From Narthecium ossifragum (Eukaryota; Streptophyta; Magnoliopsida; Dioscoreales; Nartheciaceae), in the NCBI GenBank assembly GCA_963920575.1, contig OY986972.1, positions 17,402,502 to 17,466,501 of the forward strand: a DNA stretch of 64,000 nt, written 5' to 3'. The notes beneath the pieces were generated by a model. That model was not told where the DNA came from. It searched no databases and worked only from the letters and a program-made list of their open reading frames with translations. Below are positions 43,189 to 54,027 of this stretch, in pieces. The position numbers and the translations under genes were made by a program. Numbering within the stretch: position 1 is the first letter of the stretch; the number at the start of each line of letters is the position of its first letter.

Positions 43189-45599
43189 ACTCTATGTCAC
43201 ACTGAAAGGAAAGGGAACTACAAAGTCCCAGGTTTCATCTCATCTTTAGGGGAAACTCACGTTACGTCCACCGCCTACCCCAGGGCACGACTTCAAGTTG
43301 ACCCCCCCTCCCCCCCGTCGTGCCAACAGTCGCCCCTCTCTACAACCAAGCGCTCCAGCGCTGAAACAACAGGACGTAGGATCCAGGGTGTTACGTAACT
43401 TCCCCTAACACTGAAACTGAGACTGGGACTGGAACCCTAGGACGATCTCTACACCTCAATCAAAGTAATTGTAGCCAACTAGACATCAACCTCGATAACA
43501 TAAGATTAACATAACAATTCACGCCCTAAACCTTACTAACCAATCTCGACCCTACGGCTAGATCCGAACTGCCCGAACCCTCGAATCGGCGAATCCCCTT
43601 ATTCGCCTACGTCCTAACCTTTATGCTTCTAATGTAATAAAATACATGAATCCTCACACGCAAATAAATAAGACTACAGGCATGCAACAATATGTCACAA
43701 CAATATATAATGCTAGGCGTAGCATAAAACTCGCCAAAGCGGTGAACGTAGCAAAGGTCTAAGCAAAGCGAATAAATAGGCACAATAGGCCTACAAGTCT
43801 CCACGAGACTAAACAAACAATCAACCATTACAATATCTCAATGGCGCCCACAGGCTGATAACAAACAACTACACATTCTATCTAAATTTCGGCATTACGA
43901 CGACATGCACGGCCATCACCTGAAATTCTACAACGGGACACACCCCCGGCCAAACAATTACAACAACAACATCAATTATAATTTGATACACACAAGACAC
44001 AGCTCAGGCCCTTAATTCTATCTAAACATCCCAAGAGACATGAATCCCTTGGTTCGCCCACGAGCCACACATAGGGCTTAGTTATATATATGTATATAAT
44101 ACATATATCGATAGCATTCTAATAAATCATATAGATACTATACATACTTCACAATCAATTGCTAATTAAGCAAGAAGATTAGCAACTTAAATAAACGTGT
44201 CGAAATCAGGAGATTAATCTCCCAAAACCTATCCAATTAAACATGTATCTACTAAATACTGTTAAGAACATCAATTCAGGGTATTAGATGAATTAGGCAG
44301 GTTATAATTGACTAACCATACCTTAATTATATGTAATCGACAAAGATAAGGGTCTAACCTAGGTTTCATTATGTCCATCCAATTAATACGAAACTTAGCA
44401 TACACGTTCATTAATGGTTTTCAAAACACATACCCAAGATTCAATACAAACGGACGAACGAAAATAAATGAAAACCACATATTTCGGTCTTTGGCCAAAA
44501 GCAATAAAAGAGGTGATGAAATCTCGCCGATTCGACATCCAAACGACGTCAAAATTGAAATCAAACTTAATTAGATATTGATTTGCATGCTAGGAACCTC
44601 ATGTCCAAGAACTGGATCTAATTGACGTCTGATTTCCACTTAATTAACTAACTAATTCCATAATTCCTGTTTGACAGCAGTTCCGAAGAAAATTCACCGA
44701 AATTCATATATAAATTGAAAATTATGAAACCAGCGGAAATTGAAATTAAATTCAATGATCTACAACTTTCATGTTAAAAATCAGATGAGATCATGCACGT
44801 ACGAGCTAAGATCGAGGCTTGAACAGCTCAGTTAAGCTAAAACAGAGATTCGATAAAAATCCGGGAAAAACTTGCATAAATCCAGCTTAAATCCAAATCA
44901 AATCACACCAAACTCAAATTAGTTATTAATCAACCCTAGAAGCATCATCTCACACAAAGAAATCAAAGAAATAATCAAACAAAACCCTAGATTTAACTTA
45001 ACACAAGGTTAAGGTAGAAACCCTACCTTTAAACGCTAATCCACCTTGATCCACCGTCCTCTCTCGCGGTTGCCGTCTCCAGCTCAATGGAGAGCCGCCG
45101 GGAAACGCGCGACATCCAATGGGGAGAAGAGAAAAGGAGGAAAGGAGAGGTTGCAGGGTATCGGGGGAAAGGAGAGTAGTAGGAGAGAGCTGGGGATGGA
45201 CGGGGTGGCCGGCGATGGTGGCGAAGAAGCTCCAGAGAGGGGAGAGGCCGGCGCGGTCGTGAGCAGGGGAGAAGGAGAGAGATCACGCGCGCAGGGGAGG
45301 AGAAAGAAAGACAAAGAAAAGAAAGAAAAGGGGTTGAGGTATTTATAGAAAAGCTGAGATTTAATCTCGGCCGTCCGTTTCGATCTTTTCCGATCGAGCT
45401 CCGATGTTCCGATTGAGAGCGCCTATAAGAATCTAATCAATCACACATATCAATTCAAGGTTGTGGGTGCACTACGCGGGTGTGAAACCTACCGACAAGG
45501 CGTAATTTTACCAAATTGCCCTTGTGGTCCAAAAGCAACAATGCGATCAACCGATCGCACCCGACACGGAACCAAACGAACAGGACACGACCCTTGACC
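43189..45599 (-). mobile_element. Middle portion of the outer solo LTR
   Basis: This is the part of the reverse-strand LTR between its two insertions. It holds an 'atctacaactttcatgttaa' motif at 44,757-44,775. A GC-rich block at 45,029-45,340 is in the same relative place as the GC/purine-rich block of other family members. Frames there are compositional. Confidence 0.8.
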
Positions 45600-45888
45600 C
45601 ACGATGTGAGGGCCTGTCCCTCTGACCTGGCTCAACCGCGTGGGTCGAGGGCCGTTTTCCTGTTGGTTTGGTTCCGCGTCGGGTACGATCGGGCGATCGT
45701 ATGGCGGTTTCGACCCCAGGGGCAATTTGGTAAATATGCCCCCTGGTGGTGAGTTTCATACCCGCGTTTCACACACGGCCTTGGATTGATGTTTGTGTTT
45801 GATTAGAATCTTAAGGGTGCGTCCAATCGGAAGATCGGAGCTCGATCGGGAAAGATCGAATCGGACGGCTGAGATCGATCCGGATCTC

Positions 45889-45896
45889 TATATAAG
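45889..45896 (+). promoter_or_regulatory. LTR TATA box
   Basis: TATATAAG is preceded by a cluster of GATCG/CGATC motifs (45,833-45,882) and followed within 30 bp by a long pyrimidine tract. This is the arrangement of a plant Pol II promoter with a CT-rich leader. Confidence 0.65.
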
Positions 45897-46409
45897 CTCT
45901 GTCCCTTTCTCTCTCTTTCCTTCTCTCCTCCTGTCGTTTTCTCTCTCTCTCTCTCTCCTTCGGCTGAGCTAGGGCTTGGAGACGCGGGCTTCGAAGCGCG
46001 GATCTTGGCGGCTTGACTGGTTGGACGCGTGGATGAGCTGCCCTACTTGCTCAAGTAGGTGTTTCTACCTCGATCTCACGATCAGGTTCTCCTAGAATAG
46101 GTTTAATGCCTTTTCGCTGTAGGAATACTTGTTAGAATTCTATGTAGCTCTTTGCATATGTGTTGTGGATGGTTTGAAGTATTCCTACCTCGCGATTTCC
46201 GTATTCTAACGGTTGGTTTCCGTATTATCGCCATTTTGTCGGTTTTCGCCCGTTTTGACCTAGATAGGAGATTTAACCATCAAAAATGTGATTTCCTCAT
46301 ACCATTGGATTCCCCATCGTTAATTACACATGCTTGCAAAGTTTCATCAACTTCAAACTAGATTTGATCCTTAAAATCCAAGAAATTGGATTTTCGGCTG
46401 AATAGTGCA

Positions 46410-46800
46410 ATAGGCTCGATGGTCGATCGGTGGATCGACCATCAAGCGTTGATACGCTCTTTCTGGGCTTGACGGTCGACCTCCGGATCGACTGTCGCAT
46501 CGTCCGTCAGGCTCTGTCGGGTTTTTGGCCTCCCACGGTCGATGCACCGATCGACTGCGGGCTCCCTCCCTTTTTCATCCCGCCTCACGGTCGACCGTAG
46601 GATCGACCGTAGGATCGACCGTCGCATCCTCCGTGAGGCTCTGTCCCGTTTTGGGCTTCCCACGGTCGATGAACCGATCGACCGTCGCCCCGATGGTTTT
46701 CCTCGTTTTGGTCCCACGGTCGATCGGCGGATCGACCGTGACATCGACCGTGGCCTCACGGTTGACCATCGGATCGACCGTCGCATCGACCGTGGGCCCT
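46410..46800. repeat. GGTCGACCGT palindrome array
   Basis: Homologous to 41,390-41,750, with the same 'gatcgaccgtcgcatc' units but a partly different number and order of repeats. Several are decayed by CG-to-TG or CA changes. Confidence 0.8.
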
Positions 46801-48084
46801 TGAACTGTGGTTTCTGGCTTTTCTTGAATGGCTTTCACTTGGGTTTGATATCTAAACATGTTGGGAGGTTGGTATGTTGTTTTCATACAGTTTTCAAGGG
46901 ATTTTCATTGAGATTAAGGATTGAATCGCATGTGTATCCCCTTTGAGTAAATTGATGTTTTGGTTTGCTTTTAAATACATGTGTGGTGGGTAATTAGATG
47001 CTTAATTGATTGCTTAGCCTTTAGCTTGCTATGAGTACTAGCTAATGTGGAACGGTGGAACCTTAGCCTCTTGCCGGTGAGTGCCGAGGGCTATTGTATA
47101 TTTGTTGAACCTATAACTGATGCTGTGGCATGTAGAGACATCTAGGATAGATGTTTTCGTAGGCTCATGCATTGTGTGCATTAGAGGCATCTGAGGTTAG
47201 GCGGGCGATGGTTTGGGTCGCCGATCCAAGGCTCTCGGGTAGCTCGGATCTAGCCTTAGGACCGTGGCTGGGTAGTCAGGATTAGGGTGTGATTGTATAA
47301 TCGGATCTCTTGTTATTGGGGATTTGCGATAGTTGACTCTGATCAGTGTTTGAGGTTTAGAGGTCGTGTTGTCTTCCAAGGCCAAGTGCTAAGGATGGAT
47401 GTCGATGCCTTCCCGACGTGGTTCCTCAAGGCATGGTATTCATGCTTGGGTAAGGGTGATCCTGCATGTTACTGTTCCTTGGCCTCCTGGTAACATGTTC
47501 AGGAGAGAGGTTTCATGACAGGAGCCCTTGGGACATCGACAGGGTTGTGGGACCCGTGGCATCAGTTAGACTTGAGCGGGAAGCCATAACTGTTGTTGTT
47601 TTCCTCCTTTCAGTGTGTCGTAGAGTAAAACCCTACTGAGCTTATCCCTCACTCTTACCTGGGTTGCGTTTGCAGGTGCAGGCGACAGTTCTTTGTCTGT
47701 GGAGCCGGCGGGATCGGCCTTTGGTGGCGCGAGTACGTCCAGAGGTGCTTGAGGTTGCTGGAGGATCGACTGCTGTACTTTTGATAGTTTGTATATTATA
47801 AACGTCTTTTGAGGAATTTTGGATTATTGTATAATATCTGTCCCTTGGAGGATTTTATTTTAGAATCTTGTATCAGTACAACTTGATGTATATGTATGAA
47901 TTGAATATCAGTTTCACCTCTGGAATATAAATTGTTTAAATTATCCGTCTTTTTCGCTTCGTATCACGCCAATTGAAGATGAATAGAGATAGGAACCCTC
48001 ACGCCCCGCCCTAGATGGGTTTTCTGGGTCGGGGTGTGACACACGAGGTCGAGCCAGGTTAGAGGAACGGGTCCTCACACATCA

Positions 48085-48153
48085 CCCTCCGCCAGCGAGA
48101 GCAACTGCTCATCCGGCTGACAATGGCAGGTACTGCCGCAATTACTTTTGTTA
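48085..48153 (+). pseudogene. 3' end of coding remnant 2
   Basis: Joining across the solo LTR, with one copy of the 5-bp target repeat, the frame from 39,981 continues through PPPARATAHPADN to a TAG near 48,153. This continuity supports both the insertion model and the reality of the frame. Confidence 0.45.
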
Positions 48154-48261
48154 GATTATTTAATTGTCTGATGAGTATTTTACATATAACACTTAGTCTA
48201 AGCTCGAGACTATTCCATCGTGGACAAACACAATATATTGCAGCAGGGGGAGTGAGTCCTG

Positions 48262-48765
48262 ATTGGTGCACATGCCATGTGGCATGTGCACTTCACATGT
48301 ATGAATCGGTAGCACAACTACCGATTCATATACATACCTATCGGTAGTGGCCTAGCGATAGACATGTACAACCTATCTGTATCCCACTACCGATAGGTCC
48401 GTTGCCGATTCATATACATGCCTATCAGTAGTGGGCTACCGATAGGGTTGTACATGCCTATCGGTAGCCCACTACCGATAGGTTGTACATGCCTATCGGT
48501 AGCCCACTACCGATAGGTTGTACATGCCTATCGGTAGCCCACTACCCATAGGTTGTACATGCCTATCGGTAGCCCACTACCGATAGGTTGTACATGCTAC
48601 CGTACATGCCTATCGGTAGCCCACTACCGATAGGTTGTACATGCCTATCGGTAGCCCACTACCGATAGGTTGTACCGATAGGCATGTATATGAATCGATA
48701 GCTGTAATATACATGTGAAGTGCACATGTTACGTGGGCATGTGCACAAATCATTTCTGTTTCAAG
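48262..48765. mobile_element. Hairpin-rich inverted-repeat element
   Basis: The ends read GATTGGTGCACATGCC and, in reverse, GATTTGTGCACATGCCC. Both continue with ATGTGCACTTCACATGTAT, giving long inverted repeats. The interior is made of short palindromes with ACCGATAGG/CCTATCGGT cores. No protein is encoded. A target duplication was not clearly visible, so the superfamily is not assigned. Confidence 0.65.
48456..48675. repeat. Tandem 35-bp palindromic repeats, six copies
   Basis: Units start at 48,456, 48,491, 48,526, 48,561, 48,608 and 48,643 (the last partial). Each unit contains CCTATCGGTAG-CCCA-CTACCGATAGG, an 11-bp stem with a 4-base loop, plus the linker TTGTACATG. A 12-bp interruption lies after the fourth unit. 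Copies are almost identical, so amplification is recent. Confidence 0.92.
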
Positions 48766-49439
48766 ATATTTGATCAAGTCTAACGTTTACACCCTTTTCT
48801 AACTCATTATACATAAAACAACTTTTTGGTGAAAAATTTAACGGTGTTTTAGCGTAAAACAAGATGTGATTGCAGACTACCTTATTGGCATATTATTCAA
48901 ATCTAGTAACTAGTTCTCTTTGAATTCTCAATCATGTCTATTATATAACCATATCTCTACGTCAATTCATGGTTAAAGAAATAATTAAATCTCAAATGTC
49001 GGGGGCATGACTTAAGGATGACCTCATTTTAAAACAAATATGTTGCGATGTACAATGTGCCGAGGGAAGCACGACATGTGGCGTCTTTTTTATCTGGGTT
49101 TCCCGATTACGGGATGGACCCAAGGGGTTTTGATGGCGATTAGTCCTATGTAATCTCCTACCCTTCGTGCTTATCATTTAAAAAAAGATAAAAAAAAGAA
49201 GACTATTCTTCACTTTGAAAGGATACAACAAAATACCTATTTTTCACATTATTCACGTAGTAGCACACAAAGGGTCTTCTATTTTTTGCGACTATATAAT
49301 TTAATCGTGAATTCTTCCACAAAAAATACAGAGAAGCTAGAGGCACTCTGCATTATCTACAAATTTTCTATCTATTACTTATAATTCACATCATGTTATC
49401 ACAAAAAATTCCAACTTTTGATTGCTTTCGACATAGCTG
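48766..49439. other. Intergenic DNA, no gene seen
   Basis: AT-rich. A stretch at about 49,080-49,195 ends in A-rich runs ('aaaaaaagataaaaaaaaga'), as a retroposon tail might, but no LINE or SINE body could be recognised. Confidence 0.45.
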
Positions 49440-50460
49440 AAGTATTTCGGTCATAACCCTCGGTCTTCAAAAGTGGTGATTTAAGAAATAATGAAAAAAG
49501 AACGCGGATATCTACAACTTTGATGTTGATGAGATATCAAAATTCGGACGTTTGGTATGTCAAACATGTCGTTGAAGTGAGTGGTAATTTGGTAAATACC
49601 TAATCTAGTTACCCTTCGACGCTCGATGCTAGACGCACGATTCCCAACTTGACGCAGATAGAGTATTTTGACCATAACTTCTTCATCCGAAATCCAAATG
49701 ACCTGATGTTAGAAAGATAATCGAAAGATCTACAACTTTCATTTTTTGCAATTTACCAAATTCCAATGATAGAAAGGTCTTAAATGTAACTCGATCACTT
49801 CCAACACTGTCATAATGTTTCGATCGTAACTTCTTCATCCGAAGTGTAAATGACCTCATTCTTAGACCATTGGAAAGATGATTCAAAGATCTACAATTTT
49901 GGTTTTATACGATTCATCAAAATTTGATGATAGAAGGCTCCAAAATGCAATAGAAGCACTCGATGGCAACTTCGTAAATATGATGAAATTTTTAGAAAAG
50001 GATAGAACGTTACGAAAAGCTAGCAAATCATGAGAGCGATCAAAAGAGATCATGGGGCAACCATCAGAGATTATGGAGGTAACCGTCAAAGATCATGAGA
50101 GCAACCATCAGAGATCATAGGAGCAGTTGGAGCACTTCATGAGAGCACTTTCATTTATAAAATACCTTGGGAATTGGAGCACATCACTGATCAATGAAAA
50201 CTGTAATTTCTTTCATATCTTTCGTCACTTTTTCTACCTAGGAACTCCACATAGGAGTAGAAGAAGCCATTACTCTAGCAGTATTCTACATAGGCATAAG
50301 AGTAACCATTACACTTATCCCTAGGAGTAGTTTAACAGTACTCTTAGGAGTAGTTTAATCGTCCTGGTAATTATTACCAGTAGCATAATTGATTCCTTGA
50401 CTTTCAGTAGGCTTAACTTAGGTACAGGCACAGAACATTAAAAAGTCCTCTTGAGTTGAG
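49440..50460. repeat. Degenerate repeat family X, inverted copy
   Basis: Three units centred on 49,508, 49,727 and 49,888 contain 'agatctacaactttcat' motifs next to 'cataacttcttcatccgaa'. 'Gagagcaaccatcagagatc' repeats and 'aggagtagtttaac' repeats follow. This is the mirror order of 4250-5400. Confidence 0.5.
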
Positions 50461-51443
50461 GCACGGTAGAACCCCACCGTTTTGACCTTCACATCAGTTG
50501 ACACACTTCACGCGTCTGACAACCACATACCCATCCTGGGTGCAATTTTTGAGCAACACATCACAAAGAATCTTCTACAATATTCCTATATAATAACATC
50601 ATCTTTTTAGGCTTTCGGTCAGAATCCAAAACATTTGTCAAGAAACATGTAAACTAGCTACCGCTAAATTACATATGCTCATCTTGCACATAACTTCTCA
50701 GTGGAAGATCAGATTGTCAAGTCACTACTTAAACCTCAGAAAAAACGTCTTAAATTAAACAGTCTTTTTCAGATACAGAAATACAGCCAGTGTCAAATTT
50801 CACAAGACTCCTTGAAAAAAATAAAAATGAAAATACAATCTATGGCTTGGCCGCAATTATTACACCAATCCTCCTCGTAGATGGACCTGCGAACTCTCAT
50901 CCTCCTCGTAGGTGGGCCGACCCAGGTTGTTCGAGGTGGAGGTTGGGAACTTGTTGGGATCATTCAATACCGACGAAAGGAATTGTTCAGCGATATATCT
51001 TCAATGCCTTTCAAGAGTGTGAGCATTATTCCACCTAATTTAAAATGTTTTTAATGTCTACCACGTCACCATTTATATAGCTGTGGTGAAGAAGATCATT
51101 ATGCCATTTGCCAAAAATGTCAATCTTTAGGAGAAAAACTCCACCTAAAATCAATTCTAATTTGAACTTTTAAAGTATATACAATCATATAAGAAAACAA
51201 TGAAAACCCCAAAAAGATATATATAGACTGTTGATATATATGAGAATACATTATTACTGATGAATTTATCAAACTATATTACAATTCATTATCGGTTGTT
51301 ACATACAACGCCTAGTAACGAGGAATTGAGCAACTCAACGCATTCCCATCCATGACGTGTAAGACCAATCACGTCAGATCATGCCAAGATTCCACTTAGT
51401 ATTCTCTCATACAACCGACCGACCAAATGATCCATTGGGATGA
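50461..51443. other. 3' flank of the receptor-kinase pseudogene
   Basis: No other gene is seen. Sequence just beyond the stop at 51,444 is ordinary AT-rich DNA that would include the 3' UTR of the minus-strand pseudogene. Confidence 0.45.
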
Positions 51444-53350
51444 TTAAAATGACATGATCTCTGAAGAAGGATCTGGCGGAGCTGGAACATCAGTCACTTC
51501 TTCAAGAATCTACACCACCTTCAACATCGAAGGCCTCATCGACGGGTCTTCTTGGATGCACCAAATGGCTACCATCACCAACCTCTCCACCCATCCCATG
51601 TCGGCCATCGCCTCTCCATCCTTGCCAACCAGCAAGTCCAACCTCCGAGCTCTGTAGCAGTCATAAGCCCAGTCTACGAGCACAGACTCCACCTCGTTCC
51701 CCACCTCCGGCTCCAGGTGCTTTCTGCAGCAAATGATCTCCAACAATGTGACTCCGAAGCTGTACAAGCCGACCTTCGCGGTGATCGGCTTCCTGTTGAA
51801 CCACTCCGACGCCACATACCCTTTGGTCCCTCTGATGGCCATGTTTCTAGTCTGATCGGCCATTAGAAGCTTCGCTAACCCAAAGTCTGAGATCTTGGGG
51901 GCGAAGTCATCGTCTAAGAGAATGTTATGAGTCTTTACATCACAGTGGATGATGTGCAGGTTGCACTCTTCATGCAGGTATGCGAGGCCCCTCGCTATCC
52001 TAGAGCGATCTGGATCCTATATATGGTTCCACTCCGGCCTCTTCTCTCATAGGATGTACTGCGTTAGTGATCAATTACTCATGTACTTGTAGATGAGAAG
52101 CCGGTTCGAACCTTCATTGCAGAATCCTAGCAATCTAACTAGATTCTTGTGATGGGTTTGGCCTATTGATTGGATCTCGGTGACAAACTCCTTCTCCGTC
52201 TTCGGTGAGAGCTTGTCTAGCTTCTTAACGGCGATATACATGATGTCTGCTGGATTCGAAGGGCACAAGATCCCTTTGTACACCATGCCGAAAGATCCTC
52301 TTCCTAGTTCTTCTTTATATCAATTAGTGGAATTATCGAGTTGTTTGTAAGTAAAATTGTGCAAGTTGATACCAAACACCTTTAAATCTGATCAAATCTG
52401 TGGAATGCTTCTTTTGCCATTAAAGCTGAAGAACGTCAACCTTGTCCACACGAAGGAATAAAAGTTTAGAATGATCGAGCAACCAAGAAAAATCGAACCT
52501 ATTGTTATCAAAGCCCTTAGATCTTTCTTCCCTGTCGTAGAAGACGGCATCGGAGATGGAGAGGTATTGTTCCGGGTACCTCCTTTGGTGACTTTGATCA
52601 AAGTCTTCGATCCTTGTTCGGAGGCTCCCATCCTTCCATTCAACAACGGCATCTTCTTCTTCCAACAAGCCTGGCCTTCGAACACCACGGCTCCGCAGTA
52701 ACAGTTGCTCAGGGAGCTCGCTCGGCACTGGTCTTCAGTCATAGGGGAGTAATGCTAGTAGTCACCGTCTGGCCATTTGGAATTTATTATCTCCACGAGA
52801 TCAAACAGCCCTGACTGGTCATGCGTACAACTCTGGCAACGACAGTGTCTGGCTGGCATCCCGCAAACTGGTTGTTCAGGTCCACGAAAGTGTAGCTCGG
52901 TGGGCACGAGCAAGTCGACATGAAATTGCTGCCGAGCAGAGAGTAGCTATTGTAGCAACAAAAACCGCTGCCGGTGTTACTCATGAGCACATCGAGGCAA
53001 ACGTCTGACGGCACATAGGCCACAATGGACAAATCTCAAGTGTTGACGTCGCCGGGCCGAAGCCATTTTTAGGGTATGTGTATTGCTGGAAGGCGCCGCC
53101 GAGGTCCAGTGTTACTCTCTGGTAGGAATTTGAGGCTGTTGTCTGGCTCGTCGATAATATGGTGATCCTGGTTTTGTTATTTAGCAACAAGTAGATGACA
53201 CCTGAGGGATTGAAGACGAGTTGGCTCCCAGTACCTACTATGTTGGTGGCCCAGAAAGGACTGTAGGTGACTCCGGTCGGGGCGGCCGCCTGATAGAGCG
53301 TCAAGTTGCCGTCGGCCTGTGCGATGAGCTGGAACCGCCCCATTGAGTAA
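51444..53350 (-). pseudogene. G-type lectin S-receptor-like kinase, C-terminal part
   Basis: In order: end of the lectin region (SMGRFQLIAQADGNLTLY), an EGF-like/Cys-rich part (GFCCYNSYSLLG, CSCPPSYTFVD), a PAN-like part (MTEDQCRASSLSNCYCGA), a transmembrane helix (ALITIGSIFLGCSIIL), then the kinase. The kinase shows ELGRGSFGMVYKG, catalytic lysine in IAVKKLDKL, catalytic loop [16 protein letters not shown] in SDFGLAKLL, and [10 protein letters not shown]. Stops or shifts: DY-stop before HYSPM, a stop before YKEELGRG, a break before GLAYLHEE, and CAG to TAG in the final helix. The subdomain IX aspartate is also changed (KVGLYSFG). These plasma-membrane kinases sense extracellular signals. This copy is dead and is separated from its N-terminus by retrotransposons. 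Confidence 0.93.
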
Positions 53351-53699
53351 TGATGAGTGCATGAAAGTGCACTCTGAATAGCTTTATAACCAACCCAATT
53401 CCTAGATTATTCAACCTTAATTTGCATCTTTAGTATGTTTCTATACTTATATGATGATCACAAAGCCGTGTGAAAAATGCAGAAAATAGGAGTCAAAAGG
53501 AGCAAAGAAGGTGAAAAGATTATATGGGTCAACTTCTCAAGAATAAATAGATGATGCACCATATATGATTGGAAAGCTCTGGAAGTATACTTTCTAGGGA
53601 ATTTTATGGTTCATTATTTTGAGTTTCGTAGAGGAAATTACGGTATTTTTGGTAACAATGCGCAAATCTGAGAAAGGAGCTGAAATTTTCATGAAGAAT

Positions 53700-53970
53700 T
53701 AAATGATCGATCTTCTCCCTACAAAAGATCGATCTTTTTTTTGCAGGAATAGTGACAGAGCGTGTGATTTCAAAAGATCGATTTTTTCCCTATAGAAGAT
53801 CAATCGCTTCTGAAACTGAAGTGAAATTTGAGACAGGAAGATCGATCTTCTACGTAAAAAGATTGATCTCTTATGTGGCTGAAGCAAACAGAGAGCACCT
53901 TTTCAAAAGATCAATCTTCTCCCTATAAAAGATCGATCTTCTTTGGCACAGGTAATTATACGGGATGAAA
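53700..53970. repeat. AAGATCGATCTT palindrome array
   Basis: Paired palindromes with the inner spacer 'tccctatagaagatc', such as GATCGATCTTCTCCCTA facing AAGATCGATC. The last lies about 45 bp upstream of the TATA box. Some copies have mutated to GATTGATC or GATCAATC. Confidence 0.8.
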
Positions 53971-54018
53971 AGATTGATCTTGACCCCTAAACGATCCGAG
54001 TGGGACTCTTTTAGAGGC

Positions 54019-54027
54019 TATAAATAG
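54019..54027 (+). promoter_or_regulatory. Putative LTR TATA box
   Basis: TATAAATAG in 'agaggctataaatagggg'. Conserved with 38,755 and 57,062. Confidence 0.6.

Larger units (their letters stand above)
45605..48041 (+). mobile_element. Solo Tekay-family LTR, 2437 bp
   Basis: It starts TGTGAGGGCCTGTCCC and ends TCGGGGTGTGACA. It is flanked by the perfect 5-bp repeat CACGA (45,600-45,604 and 48,042-48,046), inside the outer reverse-strand LTR. It is colinear with 40,486-43,183 but about 260 bp shorter. A TATATAAG box is at 45,889, followed by a CT-rich tract. Confidence 0.95.
39982..48079 (-). mobile_element. Solo Tekay-family LTR, host of two nested solo LTRs
   Basis: On the plus strand it begins TGTCACGCCCCGACCC (39,982) and ends GGGTCCTCACA (48,079), the mirror image of the plus-strand family members. 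Removing the two insertions leaves about 2.95 kb. It is flanked by CGTCA (39,977-39,981) and CATCA (48,080-48,084). These are a 5-bp target duplication differing by one CpG-to-CpA change. No PBS or tract adjoins it, so it is a solo LTR. A minus-strand TATAAATA is at 45,339-45,346. Confidence 0.88.

Noticed and set aside
45029..45348. 100-codon frames in the outer solo LTR
   Set aside because: The GC-rich leader block of an LTR is open on both strands with no domain.
48456..48675. Possible CRISPR array
   Set aside because: The 35-bp units are contiguous with no unique spacers, are themselves palindromic, lie in plant nuclear DNA inside an inverted-repeat element, and no cas genes exist here.
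49080..49200. LINE or SINE tail
   Set aside because: An A-rich end is visible, but no reverse transcriptase, A/B boxes or target duplication could be identified.
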